DNA from: Bacteroidia bacterium | Lineage (GTDB): Bacteria > Bacteroidota > Bacteroidia > J057 | Assembly (NCBI GenBank): GCA_041391665.1 | Contig: JAWKNO010000001.1 | Location: forward strand, 372,001 to 436,000 | Length of the DNA: 64,000 bases | Direction: 5' to 3' | Shown: in pieces, positions 46,255 to 55,003 of the stretch | How positions within the stretch are numbered: the stretch's first letter is position 1 | How the letters are laid out: each line of letters starts with the position of its first letter | The notes under the pieces: generated by a model | What the model was told of the DNA's origin: nothing | What the model saw: the letters and a program-made list of their open reading frames with translations, nothing else | Database searches by the model: none | Translations under genes and position numbers: made by a program

Positions 46255-46737
46255 ATGTACCATTCCAGCCAAAAAATTCAAACTAAAGCGAAGGCCCTTC
46301 AGCGAATAGCCTCATGGAGAGTCTTTGGGCACAGGATTGTGTTTTCCAATGGATGTTTTGATCTTATCCATCCCGGACATATCGCGTATCTGGAGGCCGC
46401 CCGGCAGTTGGGAGACCGGCTGGTCCTGGGCTTAAATGCAGATATTTCGGTGAAAAAACTGAAGGGAGAAAACCGTCCCGTTTACAATGAGCAGGCCCGG
46501 GCAAAGATACTGGCTGCGATGGAGTTTGTGGATATGGTGGTGATCTTCGAAGAAGAAACGCCATTGGCGCTTATCCGTCAGGTGTCACCGGACATTCTGG
46601 TAAAAGGAGGTGATTATGCGGTGGAGGAAATTGTGGGCTACGAATGGGTAAAAAAAACAGGAGGGGAAGTGTGTACCATTCCCCTCCTGAAAGATTATTC
46701 TACTACCTCAACAATAGAAAAGTTGAGGGATAATTAG
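46255..46737 (+). CDS. rfaE2: D-glycero-beta-D-manno-heptose 1-phosphate adenylyltransferase
   Basis: The 160-residue protein has the nucleotidyltransferase motif GCFDLIHPGHIAYL (with HxGH), then RLVLGLNADISVKKLKG and KGGDYAVEEIVG, all normal for RfaE2 (the C-terminal half of HldE). It transfers AMP to heptose 1-phosphate for LPS core heptose. The kinase half (RfaE1) is not in the window. Its stop overlaps the convergent pdhA by 4 bp. Confidence 0.93.
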   Translation: MYHSSQKIQTKAKALQRIASWRVFGHRIVFSNGCFDLIHPGHIAYLEAARQLGDRLVLGLNADISVKKLKGENRPVYNEQARAKILAAMEFVDMVVIFEEETPLALIRQVSPDILVKGGDYAVEEIVGYEWVKKTGGEVCTIPLLKDYSTTSTIEKLRDN

Positions 46738-47753
46738 TCCATGATATAAGGATAATCACCTACATAAATATCCTCGTACAGCGCGTCGGGGGTAGGGTAG
46801 GGTGATTCTTCTGCGAAGGTGACACATTCTTCCACGATTGCATGGATGCGTTCGTCAATCGCACTTAACTCCTCATTTGCCGCTACTTTATTTTCGTGAA
46901 GATAAATTTTCAGGTTGGCAATCGGGTCTTTGTCCCGGTATGCATCCAGTTCTTCACGTGTCCGGTATTTTGCCGGGTCAGACATGGAGTGGCCTTTGTA
47001 GCGGTAGGTTTTCATTTCTATCAGCATGGGGCCATTACCCGCTCTGACATATTCCGCTGCGGACTTCATTTCTTCATATACGGTCATGACATCCATACCG
47101 TCGACAGGTTTGGAGGGCATATCGTAGGATTCGCCGAGTGTGTAGAGCTCCGTTACGTTGGAGGTTCTTTCTACGGAAGTTCCCATCGCGTAATTATTGT
47201 TTTCGATAACAAAAATCACGGGAAGTTTCCACAGCATCGCGAGGTTAAATGCTTCGTGGAAGGAACCTTGACGGGTAGCACCATCACCCATCATACAGAT
47301 GCAGATTTTGTCCTCTTCTTTGTATTTAATTCCAAAAGCGATACCCGCACCCAGCGGAATCTGCCCGCCTACAATACCGTGTCCGCCGAGGAAATTATGC
47401 TCTTTGGAGAAGAAGTGCATGGAACCGCCTTTACCTTTGGAGCAGCCGGTGGCTTTTCCATAAAGCTCTGCCATACAAGCGTTTGGAGATACGCCTCGTG
47501 CAAGCGCACCGCCATGGTCCCGATAGGCAGTGATGATATAGTCGTCTGGCCGTATAGCCGACTCCATACCGATAGCTACTGCTTCCTGGCCAATATATAA
47601 GTGGCAAAAGCCACGAAATTTTTGCTGCATGTATAGCTGACTCGCTTTTTCTTCGAATTTGCGTATCAGCAACATTTGCTCAAACCACTCCAGCAGTAAT
47701 TCTTTGCTGTATGATTGTTTCTTAATAGTTTTTTTTGTCTTAGTACCTGCCAT
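46734..47753 (-). CDS. pdhA: Pyruvate dehydrogenase E1 component, alpha subunit
   Basis: The 339-residue protein has the TPP-binding region GDGATRQGSFHEAFNLA...NNYAMGTS, and the E1-alpha features MLLIRKFEEKASQLYMQ, YIGQEAVAIGM, YRDHGGALARG and YKGHSMSDPAKYR. It should form the E1 tetramer with a beta subunit and decarboxylate pyruvate, feeding acetyl-CoA synthesis. The beta subunit and E2 genes are not near, as often happens in Bacteroidota. It shares about 105 bp of promoter region with recF. Confidence 0.95.
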   Translation of the reverse strand: MAGTKTKKTIKKQSYSKELLLEWFEQMLLIRKFEEKASQLYMQQKFRGFCHLYIGQEAVAIGMESAIRPDDYIITAYRDHGGALARGVSPNACMAELYGKATGCSKGKGGSMHFFSKEHNFLGGHGIVGGQIPLGAGIAFGIKYKEEDKICICMMGDGATRQGSFHEAFNLAMLWKLPVIFVIENNNYAMGTSVERTSNVTELYTLGESYDMPSKPVDGMDVMTVYEEMKSAAEYVRAGNGPMLIEMKTYRYKGHSMSDPAKYRTREELDAYRDKDPIANLKIYLHENKVAANEELSAIDERIHAIVEECVTFAEESPYPTPDALYEDIYVGDYPYIMD

Positions 47754-47858
47754 AAATCGGGCGATTGTGAAGGAAAGGTAAATCAGGCTGTGAAATTGCC
47801 TAATCCCGGATAGAATTACAAATTATTAACTCTATTTTTGCCTTAAAGTTTACCGTCA

Positions 47859-48992
47859 TTGTATATCTCTGATTTACATCTGACCCAGTTTAGGAATTAT
47901 GCTGAAGCTCGTCTGAGTTTCTGCCAGGGAATCAATTGCCTCGTAGGCCCTAATGGATCAGGGAAAACCAATCTTCTGGATGCCATTCATTTTCTGGCCT
48001 TTACTCGTGGTTTTCGCAGTTCGCAGGATAAAATGGCGATGCAGGATGGCGAAGAGTTTTTTTTTAATGGCGGCACCCTATACAGGCAGGGAGCAAAGCA
48101 GGAGGTTTACGTCAATTTTGTCAAAGGAAAAGGCAAAAAGGTGCTGGTAAACCAAAAGCAGGTTGATAAGATGAGTGATCATATAGGGAAAATTCCGCTC
48201 GTAGCGGTCTTACCCAATGATACGGACCTCATAAACGGAGCGGCTGCGGATAGGCGGAGGTTTCTGGATATGCTCATCAGCCAGTATGATCCCAATTATC
48301 TGCGGCATCTTATTGCTTACGAAAGGGTAATCTCCCAACGCAATGCACTTTTGCGGCTATTTTCTGAAACTGGAAGGTTTGACAGAGACCAGCTTGAAAT
48401 CTGGAATAGCCAGTTGATTCCTCATGGAATGGGAATTTATGAGGGAAGGCGCCAGTTTCTCGAGGCTTTTATGCCTTTTTTTGAGACTTTTTTTAGAGAT
48501 ATCGTTTCGGAGAAAGAAGTCCCTTCCATTCGTTACCGCTCACAGATTGAAGAAAACACCCACGATAACTGGCTGGCGCTGCTCGCTCAGGCGGAAGAAA
48601 AAGACCGGGTCATGTTACACTCCGGGACAGGCATTCATCGCGATGACCTGAATTTCAGGATAGACGACTACTCCGCGCGAAATTATGGCTCGCAAGGCCA
48701 GCAAAAAACATTCATCATCGCACTGAAACTCGCGCAATACCGGTTGCTGGAGCGGCAAACGGGCGTGCCACCGATTTTGTTGCTGGATGATATTTTTGAT
48801 AAACTGGATGAATTCCGCCTGAGCAGTATCGCACAGCTTTTGGACGAAGAAATCGAGGGGCAGATTTTTATCACCGATACCTCCTACGAAAGGCTTTCCG
48901 CTATTTTTTCTTCCACGACGCGCCGGGAAAAAGTTTTCTTTGAAGTAGAAAACGGAACCACCCGGCAGATCAATACTGGTAGCCAGGAGTAA
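47859..48992 (+). CDS. recF: DNA replication and repair protein RecF
   Basis: The 377-residue protein is an ABC-type SMC-like ATPase: Walker A GPNGSGKTN, signature-like RNYGSQGQQKTFIIALKLAQ, and Walker B ILLLDDIFDKLDEFR. RecF loads RecA at single-strand gaps with RecO and RecR. The start is a TTG at 47859, because the reading LYISDLHLTQFRNY fits the RecF beginning exactly and no ATG lies nearby in frame; the next ATG would remove the first strand. Confidence 0.95.
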   Translation: MYISDLHLTQFRNYAEARLSFCQGINCLVGPNGSGKTNLLDAIHFLAFTRGFRSSQDKMAMQDGEEFFFNGGTLYRQGAKQEVYVNFVKGKGKKVLVNQKQVDKMSDHIGKIPLVAVLPNDTDLINGAAADRRRFLDMLISQYDPNYLRHLIAYERVISQRNALLRLFSETGRFDRDQLEIWNSQLIPHGMGIYEGRRQFLEAFMPFFETFFRDIVSEKEVPSIRYRSQIEENTHDNWLALLAQAEEKDRVMLHSGTGIHRDDLNFRIDDYSARNYGSQGQQKTFIIALKLAQYRLLERQTGVPPILLLDDIFDKLDEFRLSSIAQLLDEEIEGQIFITDTSYERLSAIFSSTTRREKVFFEVENGTTRQINTGSQE

Positions 48993-48995
48993 TCT

Positions 48996-49637
48996 TTATT
49001 CAGAAACCTTTTCTTCCGGATTCTGAAGTTTGCTGACAAACCCTGCCAGTGCACCTCCCGCAAGTGGGGCAACAATATATATCCATATGGGAGTAAAATT
49101 CTGAACCGCGAGATTCGGTCCAAGTCCAACAGCCGGATTGAATACACCCCCGGATACCGGCCCGCCGGCAAAAAGCCCGGCAAGATAGGCGAAGCCAATC
49201 GCCAGCCCGAAATAAGAGTTTCCCCGGGTTTTTTCCGATAAAGAAACATTCAAAAAAACCAGTACCAGGGCAAAGGTAAATAATAGCTCAGTCAGCAAAA
49301 CTTCTACTACAGAAGCGCTGTTAGCCGGAGCCATGGCAAATACAAACGCATCGTCTTGCACCAGCATACCCGCCAGAAAACCTCCGGCAATTGCCCCAAT
49401 AATCTGTAACAGCCAGTATATGCCCGCTTCTTTTACCTCGATTTTTCCCCGAATATACGCGGCAAGGGTTATGGCCGGATTGTAATGCGCGCCGGAAATA
49501 TAACTGCCCATATAGGTCATGACCATAAGGACCGAGCCAATAGCTAATGGAGCCAGTATGGAACCTGATCCATTGGCGAGTCCGATCGTCAGTACCAAAA
49601 AAAATGTTCCGATGAATTCCGTCAGATAGTTCTTCAT
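48996..49637 (-). CDS. Aquaporin (MIP family)
   Basis: The 213-residue membrane protein has six hydrophobic helices and the two pore loops with NPA: HYNPAITLA and VFNPAVGLG. Pore-lining residues cannot separate water from glycerol channels with certainty. It ends 3 bp from recF (convergent) and diverges from mscL, with a 20-bp palindrome in the intergenic region, so both may share an osmotic control site. Confidence 0.92.
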   Translation of the reverse strand: MKNYLTEFIGTFFLVLTIGLANGSGSILAPLAIGSVLMVMTYMGSYISGAHYNPAITLAAYIRGKIEVKEAGIYWLLQIIGAIAGGFLAGMLVQDDAFVFAMAPANSASVVEVLLTELLFTFALVLVFLNVSLSEKTRGNSYFGLAIGFAYLAGLFAGGPVSGGVFNPAVGLGPNLAVQNFTPIWIYIVAPLAGGALAGFVSKLQNPEEKVSE

Positions 49638-49666
49638 TGGGGTGTTGTTTGGGTATTTCTAAACAA

Positions 49667-49686
49667 TATTGAACAGTTGTTCAATA
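49667..49686. promoter_or_regulatory. Palindromic operator candidate between aquaporin and mscL
   Basis: The sequence TATTGAACA-GT-TGTTCAATA has 9-bp perfect arms with a 2-bp centre. It lies between the divergent aquaporin (start 49637) and mscL (start 49760). TGAACA-type half sites occur in operators of several dimeric repressors; the regulator is not in the window. Both genes manage osmotic flow, so joint control would make sense. Confidence 0.45.
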
Positions 49687-49759
49687 AAAAAATTTGCCGT
49701 TAGTGCGAAAAAGAATATATTTTGTAAATAAATATAGCGCTAACTTAAAAACTATCATC

Positions 49760-50185
49760 ATGATTAAAGAATTCAAAGCTTTTATTATGCGGGGAAATGT
49801 CCTGGACCTGGCAGTCGCCGTGATTATCGGCGGTGCATTTGGCAAGATTGTTTCTTCTTTGGTGAATGATATTCTGATGCCCCCCATAGGTATGCTTATG
49901 GGAGGTGTAAACTTCACCGACCTGTATATAAATCTTTCAGGGGATGCTTATGAGAGCCTTGCGGCTGCCAGAGAAGCGGGCGCTGCGGTAATTGCCTACG
50001 GTTCATTTTTGCAGACAATCATCGATTTTATTCTGGTAGCCTTCGCGATTTTTATGGTAATCAAAGGCTATAACAGCATGCAGTCAAAAAAGGAGGAAGC
50101 GCCTGCTGCACCCCCTGCGCCACCAGAGCCTTCTGCTGAAGAAAAACTGCTTGCAGAAATCAGAGATTTGCTCAAGAAGCAGTAA
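49760..50185 (+). CDS. mscL: Large-conductance mechanosensitive channel MscL
   Basis: From the ATG at 49760 the 141-residue protein begins [24 protein letters not shown], the normal MscL start and first helix, and has the second helix [22 protein letters not shown] Pro/Ala-rich linker and a charged helix end it ([16 protein letters not shown]). MscL opens under membrane tension during hypo-osmotic shock. Earlier in-frame start codons would add residues not found in the family. Confidence 0.95.
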   Translation: MIKEFKAFIMRGNVLDLAVAVIIGGAFGKIVSSLVNDILMPPIGMLMGGVNFTDLYINLSGDAYESLAAAREAGAAVIAYGSFLQTIIDFILVAFAIFMVIKGYNSMQSKKEEAPAAPPAPPEPSAEEKLLAEIRDLLKKQ

Positions 50186-50211
50186 AAATTATCAATACGA
50201 AGTTTTGATCA

Positions 50212-50268
50212 TTCTCTGTGTACCATGTGGTTAGTTTTCATATAGATAGCTACAGGTTACACAGAGAA
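50212..50268. terminator. Long inverted repeat between convergent mscL and M3 peptidase
   Basis: TTCTCTGTGTACC at 50212 and GGTTACACAGAGAA at 50255 form a 13-bp stem with one bulge around a 30-nt loop. It sits in the 94 bp between two convergent genes and lacks a strong T-run, so it may act as a bidirectional processing or stability structure. Confidence 0.35.
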
Positions 50269-50279
50269 CCTCTTGTCGT

Positions 50280-52034
50280 TTAGCCCTCCAGACTATTTAC
50301 GGTTCCTGTCTGGATTTTTTTGTATTCTTCCAGACAGAATTCCATACAAGTGCGCATATAGTCTTCCGAAAAGTCGAAAGCAATTCCTGCCGTTTTATAA
50401 ATTTCGGGAATAGGCTTCGAGTATCCCAGTTTCAGGGCATCGAGATATTGTGTCAGGCCTTGTTCTGGATTAAGTTTATAGTTGCGCCAAATCGCCAGTG
50501 CGCCCAATTGAGCGATTGCATATTCGATATAATAGAAAGGCACATCAAAAATATGACTTTGTTTTAGCCAGAGGTGTTGCCGTACTTCCTCGTACCCCTC
50601 CCAGTTTACAGAGTCGCCGTGAAACCGTAGATACAGCTCCTCAAACCTCTTATTGCGGGCATCGTCATCGCTTGTCGGATGGTCATACACCCACTGTTGG
50701 AAAGCATCAATCGTTGCAATCCATGGGAATACATCAATACAGCGGTAAAGCTGACTTTTTTGTGCAATAGCCACCGCTTCCGGATCGGGGTAAAAAATAT
50801 CATAGTTGTCGAGGCAGAGGAGTTCCATGGTCATGGAAGCCAGCTCAGCAACTTCAGACGGCGTTTGTTTTAGTACATCGAGCGGGATGTTGCGGGTGAG
50901 AAAAGAGTGTATCGCATGTCCGCTCTCATGAAGCATCGTGATCACATACTTATGGGAATTGGCTGCATTCATAAAGATGAAGGGAATGCCGGTTTCCATG
51001 AGCGGGTAATTATAACCACCGGGCGCTTTGCCCGGCCGGGTATCCAGGTCAAGGTAGTGGTGTTCGTGCATGATCGCAATCATCTTTCCCAACTCAGGCC
51101 GGAGGCGGGAGAGCGCTTCTATTGATTTTTTGATGAGATCTTCCGAATCAGAAAAAGGTACAAGCGGCGTATCTGCAAAAATATCTACCGAAAGATCCCA
51201 CGGGCGAAGTTCGGAAAGTCCCATACGCTCCTTCCGCTCCTCCATAAGCTCGCAGTATATGGGCGTAACTACTTTTTCTACCGCCTCGTGAAAGGAGCGG
51301 GTATCTGCCAGGGTATAATCAAATCTCGCCATCTGATCAAACTTGTAGGCGGTATAAGAGTCATAACCTGCATTCTGTGCAATGGAATGGCGTAGTTCTA
51401 CGAGTTGACTGAATATGTTCAGAAGTTTATCTCTCTCTTCTTCTCTTCGCTGGCGAAGGAGTTCCCACACCTCCTGGCGAACCTTCCTGTCGGGTTTTTC
51501 TAAATATATTCCCGCTTCAGGCACAGTCATTTCGCGTCCTTCGTATTGAATGGTCATGCTTCCCATGATTTCGGTGTGTTGCTGCGAAATACTGGCAGCT
51601 TTGGCTTCGAGCTGAACATTCTCCTCCCTGAAAAGCGTGATTTCTCGCTTCAGGCTTCGGGTAAATGTCTGGTAAAACACCGGATCGAGTGACTCAAACC
51701 AGGGATTATCGGCGATTTTCCGGTTGATAGTATCTTTGATGACAGATACATGTGGGAGGATTTCCGTGAGGAAAAACTGATAGTCCTGTTTATTGGACTC
51801 CTTTTGTGTATTGCAGGTCATGCGAATGTACCGCCAGGCGAGCTCTTCGGCGACAATGGCATCCACCTCATTGATTTTCAGGAGAAATTCTTCAAGTTCC
51901 TGCACCGAGTCTGGTTTTTCTTCCAGCAACTGTTGGTAATATTGTTCGAGTGTCTTCCAGTCAGTAATGGAAAAATCATAAGAAACCATTTTTCTCTCCA
52001 ACTTCGGATCAGTGATTTTCAGAAATTCCTGCAT
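50280..52034 (-). CDS. M3 family oligoendopeptidase (PepF-like)
   Basis: The 584-residue protein has the zinc motif HESGH (in MLHESGHAIHSF, near residue 367) and the following glutamate region (SEVAELASMTMELL), the M3 hallmark. Length and all-helical layout fit oligoendopeptidase F-type cytoplasmic enzymes that cut 7-17-residue peptides. There is no signal peptide. It is preceded on its strand, 70 bp upstream, by a strong terminator that belongs to a possible small RNA or leader, so its expression could be set by attenuation. Confidence 0.92.
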   Translation of the reverse strand: MQEFLKITDPKLERKMVSYDFSITDWKTLEQYYQQLLEEKPDSVQELEEFLLKINEVDAIVAEELAWRYIRMTCNTQKESNKQDYQFFLTEILPHVSVIKDTINRKIADNPWFESLDPVFYQTFTRSLKREITLFREENVQLEAKAASISQQHTEIMGSMTIQYEGREMTVPEAGIYLEKPDRKVRQEVWELLRQRREEERDKLLNIFSQLVELRHSIAQNAGYDSYTAYKFDQMARFDYTLADTRSFHEAVEKVVTPIYCELMEERKERMGLSELRPWDLSVDIFADTPLVPFSDSEDLIKKSIEALSRLRPELGKMIAIMHEHHYLDLDTRPGKAPGGYNYPLMETGIPFIFMNAANSHKYVITMLHESGHAIHSFLTRNIPLDVLKQTPSEVAELASMTMELLCLDNYDIFYPDPEAVAIAQKSQLYRCIDVFPWIATIDAFQQWVYDHPTSDDDARNKRFEELYLRFHGDSVNWEGYEEVRQHLWLKQSHIFDVPFYYIEYAIAQLGALAIWRNYKLNPEQGLTQYLDALKLGYSKPIPEIYKTAGIAFDFSEDYMRTCMEFCLEEYKKIQTGTVNSLEG

Positions 52035-52105
52035 GTTATAAATTTTTGAGCCAAATGTACAAAAAAAGTCCCGTTGGGGATTGGGACCGGAAAGGTACGT
52101 ATTTA

Positions 52106-52145
52106 TAAAAAAAAAGAACCTGATGAATGTTGGCGCTTCATCAGG
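52106..52145 (-). terminator. Strong Rho-independent terminator upstream of the M3 peptidase gene
   Basis: On the minus strand a perfect 9-bp stem, CCTGATGAA with TTCATCAGG, is followed by TTC and nine Ts. It stands 72 bp before the M3 gene start and after no protein gene on that strand, so it ends either a short RNA or an aborted leader. Confidence 0.7.
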
Positions 52146-52190
52146 CTGCTTGTCCCTTTCGGGACGCTAAACGTGCTTTTCCCTAACACA
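52107..52190 (-). ncRNA. Candidate small RNA or attenuated leader, about 84 nt
   Basis: A short transcript is predicted from a start near 52190 to the terminator at 52107. It has a small hairpin GTCCC-GAAA-GGGAC (a GNRA-type loop, 52152-52165) and the terminator stem. It could be a free sRNA or a leader that controls read-through into the M3 peptidase gene. No known RNA family was recognised. Confidence 0.45.
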
Positions 52191-52193
52191 TAA

Positions 52194-52223
52194 CAAACAT
52201 AACAGCCGTGAAGGGCCTTCCAA
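52194..52223 (-). promoter_or_regulatory. Bacteroidota-type promoter before the small RNA
   Basis: On the minus strand the -7 element TATGTTTG (exact TAnnTTTG) is preceded, with 19 bp between, by TTG (-33 element). This is the consensus of the phylum's major sigma factor. It faces the hairpin-terminator unit, with the expected start about 4 bp after the box. Confidence 0.55.
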
Positions 52224-52488
52224 TGGAAAAATTTCGCGGAAAGTAACGTTAGAAAAATGCCAAAAACGCTGTTTTTAGCCTTTTTGTAATTGTCTTAACA
52301 GATTGTATTTTATGATTGGGCTCAAAGGGATTTGGGTTAATTGTTTGATATTCAGCAACTTGCTTGTGTGAATGGCTGGGATAATAACCGGTCAGTTATC
52401 AGGAAATTTTCCGCAAAAAGGTAAATAATTGACTATTCTATTAAATATTGGTAATATCACGGGGTGAGGCCCAATCAATCAAACACAG

Positions 52489-53988
52489 GTGGACAGGATC
52501 AAAAAAATATTTTACTCACTTTCACAAACTGAAGTACGATACCTCAAAAGTTACCTTACGGCATTTCACAACAGAGGGAAAAACCGAGCTTTGGAAATGG
52601 TTGAAATTCTGGAAGTAAACCGGGATACCGACAATAAAAAAATGGCGGAGGCTTTGTATGGGGATCCACACTCCAAAGCGTTTATTATGCTGAAAGGGCG
52701 GGTACTTGAAAAAATGCTTGAAACGCTCAGCCTCAGTGTGAATTTTCAGAATAACCCGATCTTCCGCGAAGACCCTGCGGCTTTTGAAGCGATCAATCTT
52801 CAGAAAAACCTCATTTCTGCATTTCTTCTCCGACGCCGTGGTCTTGAAGAACAAGCGCGCGAAATCCTTGAAAAATGTGCAAAAACTGCCGAAGACCTTG
52901 CCTTGCCTGAATATAAATTGCTGGCACTGATAAATCTCCGCAATTTTTCCTCCTCGGAAAAAGAGGTCGTATGGAGTTATAAACAGGAAATAGAAGATTC
53001 TCTGGAGCAGTTTCATACAGATATTATTGGTTCGGGGATTTTCGATGAGTTTCGTGTGCTTCAGGCCGACTCTACTTCAGGTGATGAGGAAAAAGAAGCC
53101 TATCTCACCCAGAAAACCCTGGAACTGGAACAGCGCCTCGACAAAATGTACAGTGCCCGTTCGCACTATTATTATCTGGCAATCAAAGTCTATCTCCATG
53201 AGTTTCGCGAAGAGTACAGTATTGTCAAACAGGTACTCGAAGAAATGATTGAACTGCTTCACTCCCATCCGGGTATCGGCTCCAAAAACCGACTGGGAAT
53301 CCCCTGGCATCAGCTTTCCGGTGTCGAAGTGCGTATGGGAAATTATGCCTCTGCTATTCATGCCGCAAATCAGGCATTAACTTATTTTCATCCCCACAAA
53401 CGCAATTATCTTTCGGCTTCCATTTATAAACTATTTGCCTGTATTTATGCGGGAGATCTTACTGAAGCCCATAAAACACTGGCAAGTCTGGAATGGTTTC
53501 AAAACCAGAAACACCTTGATTCCCTCAATGGAATTGTATCTTATCTTCAGGCATGTGTATTTTTTATCGAAGGGGAATACAAAAAAGCGCAACGTATATT
53601 ATTTGAAGCGACAGAACTTCTCAGCGACAAGGCGGGGTGGAATGTCGGAATCCGCGTGTTTGAAATTCTGATATTAATAGATCTGGATCTGGCTGACCTT
53701 GCGTCGGCTAAGATTGAAAGTCTTCGCAAGCACATCGGCAAATATGAAGTCGAAGAGCGGATCAGGTTGATCTACCGATATCTGAATTTGCTCGAAAGAC
53801 AATCTTTTGATTTTAAGGAGTCAAACTCTGAGATGGAAGAAACCCTTCGCAAACTAAACACGGAGGCTCCGTGGACAGGATTAAACCACGAAGTAGTTCG
53901 TTTTGAATCCTGGATTGCTGCAAGGGCCGAAAACGGAAAGTTTTATCCCTATCTTCTCCGTTCGTTGAATATACCTACTGAAAAGTGA
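52489..53988 (+). CDS. TPR-like helical protein of unknown function
   Basis: The 499-residue protein (GTG start at 52489) is almost wholly helical, with TPR-like pairs (NYASAIHAANQALTYF, GEYKKAQRILFEATEL) through 270-430. No signal peptide or enzymatic motif was found. The 3' neighbour starts 4 bp after it, so it heads an apparent operon with a reductase, an MBL-fold hydrolase and a ketoacyl synthase III. It might be a scaffold or regulator for that cluster. Its own 5' region (about 450 bp) contains the small RNA unit on the other strand. Confidence 0.6.
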   Translation: MDRIKKIFYSLSQTEVRYLKSYLTAFHNRGKNRALEMVEILEVNRDTDNKKMAEALYGDPHSKAFIMLKGRVLEKMLETLSLSVNFQNNPIFREDPAAFEAINLQKNLISAFLLRRRGLEEQAREILEKCAKTAEDLALPEYKLLALINLRNFSSSEKEVVWSYKQEIEDSLEQFHTDIIGSGIFDEFRVLQADSTSGDEEKEAYLTQKTLELEQRLDKMYSARSHYYYLAIKVYLHEFREEYSIVKQVLEEMIELLHSHPGIGSKNRLGIPWHQLSGVEVRMGNYASAIHAANQALTYFHPHKRNYLSASIYKLFACIYAGDLTEAHKTLASLEWFQNQKHLDSLNGIVSYLQACVFFIEGEYKKAQRILFEATELLSDKAGWNVGIRVFEILILIDLDLADLASAKIESLRKHIGKYEVEERIRLIYRYLNLLERQSFDFKESNSEMEETLRKLNTEAPWTGLNHEVVRFESWIAARAENGKFYPYLLRSLNIPTEK

Positions 53989-53992
53989 TTAT

Positions 53993-54997
53993 ATGGATAT
54001 ACCCGAAGGTAATATTCTCCTCACTGGTGCCACAGGATTTCTTGGTTTTCGGATATTGGAAAGGCTGGTGGAAAATCGGTTTCCCGGTAAAATCATCGCT
54101 TCGGGCAGAATCCTCAAACCTGGCGCGGAAATTTCGGCGGACAATGTGCATTACATCCTGGGAGATCTTTCCGATCCGCAATACGTGGAGTCGCTGTTTG
54201 TGCAGGGTGAGATCAGTTATGTCATTCATTGCGCAGCGCTCTCTTCTCCCTGGGGGAAATATGAAGAATTTTTTAAGGCAAATGTACTGCCTCAGCAATC
54301 TTTGGTCGGCATTTCTGAGAAACACAAGATCAGGCGGTTTGTTCATATTTCGACTCCCAGCTTGTATTTTGACTTTTACAATCGTCTGGGAATAAAAGAG
54401 TCTGACCCTCTGCCGCACAAATTTGTCAATCACTACGCAGCTACCAAGCGGGAGGCGGAAATTCTTTTGGAAAAATCAAACCTTGAGTGGATTTCTCTGC
54501 GACCCAGAGCGCTGGTCGGGCGAGGCGATACGGTGATTATGCCAAGGGTGATTCGGGCTTATGATGAGGGGAAACTTCGCATCATAGGTGACGGGAAAAA
54601 TGTGGTCGATATTACCCCGGTTTCCAATGTGGTCGATGCTGTGATGCTGTCTCTGACCGCCGGTGAAGCTGCTTGCGGTAAGAAATATAATATAGCCAAC
54701 GGCGCACCGGTACAATTGTGGGATGTTTTGCGTGATGTGCTTCGAAGGCTTGATCGAAATCTGCCCGATAAAAAAGTTCCACTAAGTGTGGCAATGGCTG
54801 CCGCAACCGTCATGGAAGTTACAGCCAGATGGTTATTTGCCAATCGGGAGCCTGCATTGACAAGGTATAGCGTAGGGACAATCGGTCTTTCTTTTTCGAT
54901 GGATATTCTCCTTGCTCAGAAAAATCTGGGATATAATCCCCGCCAGTCTGTGGAGGAAGCCATAAGTGAGTTTGTCGAATGGTATAAAAACCAATAA
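53993..54997 (+). CDS. NAD(P)-dependent reductase/epimerase (extended SDR; OleD-like)
   Basis: The 334-residue protein has the Rossmann motif GATGFLGFRI near residue 9 and the catalytic YAATKRE (Tyr-x3-Lys) near 145. It is an extended short-chain dehydrogenase of the 3-beta-hydroxysteroid dehydrogenase-like group, to which the reductase OleD of olefin and beta-lactone synthesis belongs. The nearby ketoacyl synthase III supports reduction of a 2-alkyl-3-ketoacid or related lipid; this is inference. The MBL gene follows by 6 bp. Confidence 0.8.
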   Translation: MDIPEGNILLTGATGFLGFRILERLVENRFPGKIIASGRILKPGAEISADNVHYILGDLSDPQYVESLFVQGEISYVIHCAALSSPWGKYEEFFKANVLPQQSLVGISEKHKIRRFVHISTPSLYFDFYNRLGIKESDPLPHKFVNHYAATKREAEILLEKSNLEWISLRPRALVGRGDTVIMPRVIRAYDEGKLRIIGDGKNVVDITPVSNVVDAVMLSLTAGEAACGKKYNIANGAPVQLWDVLRDVLRRLDRNLPDKKVPLSVAMAAATVMEVTARWLFANREPALTRYSVGTIGLSFSMDILLAQKNLGYNPRQSVEEAISEFVEWYKNQ

Positions 54998-55003
54998 GTA
55001 AGT

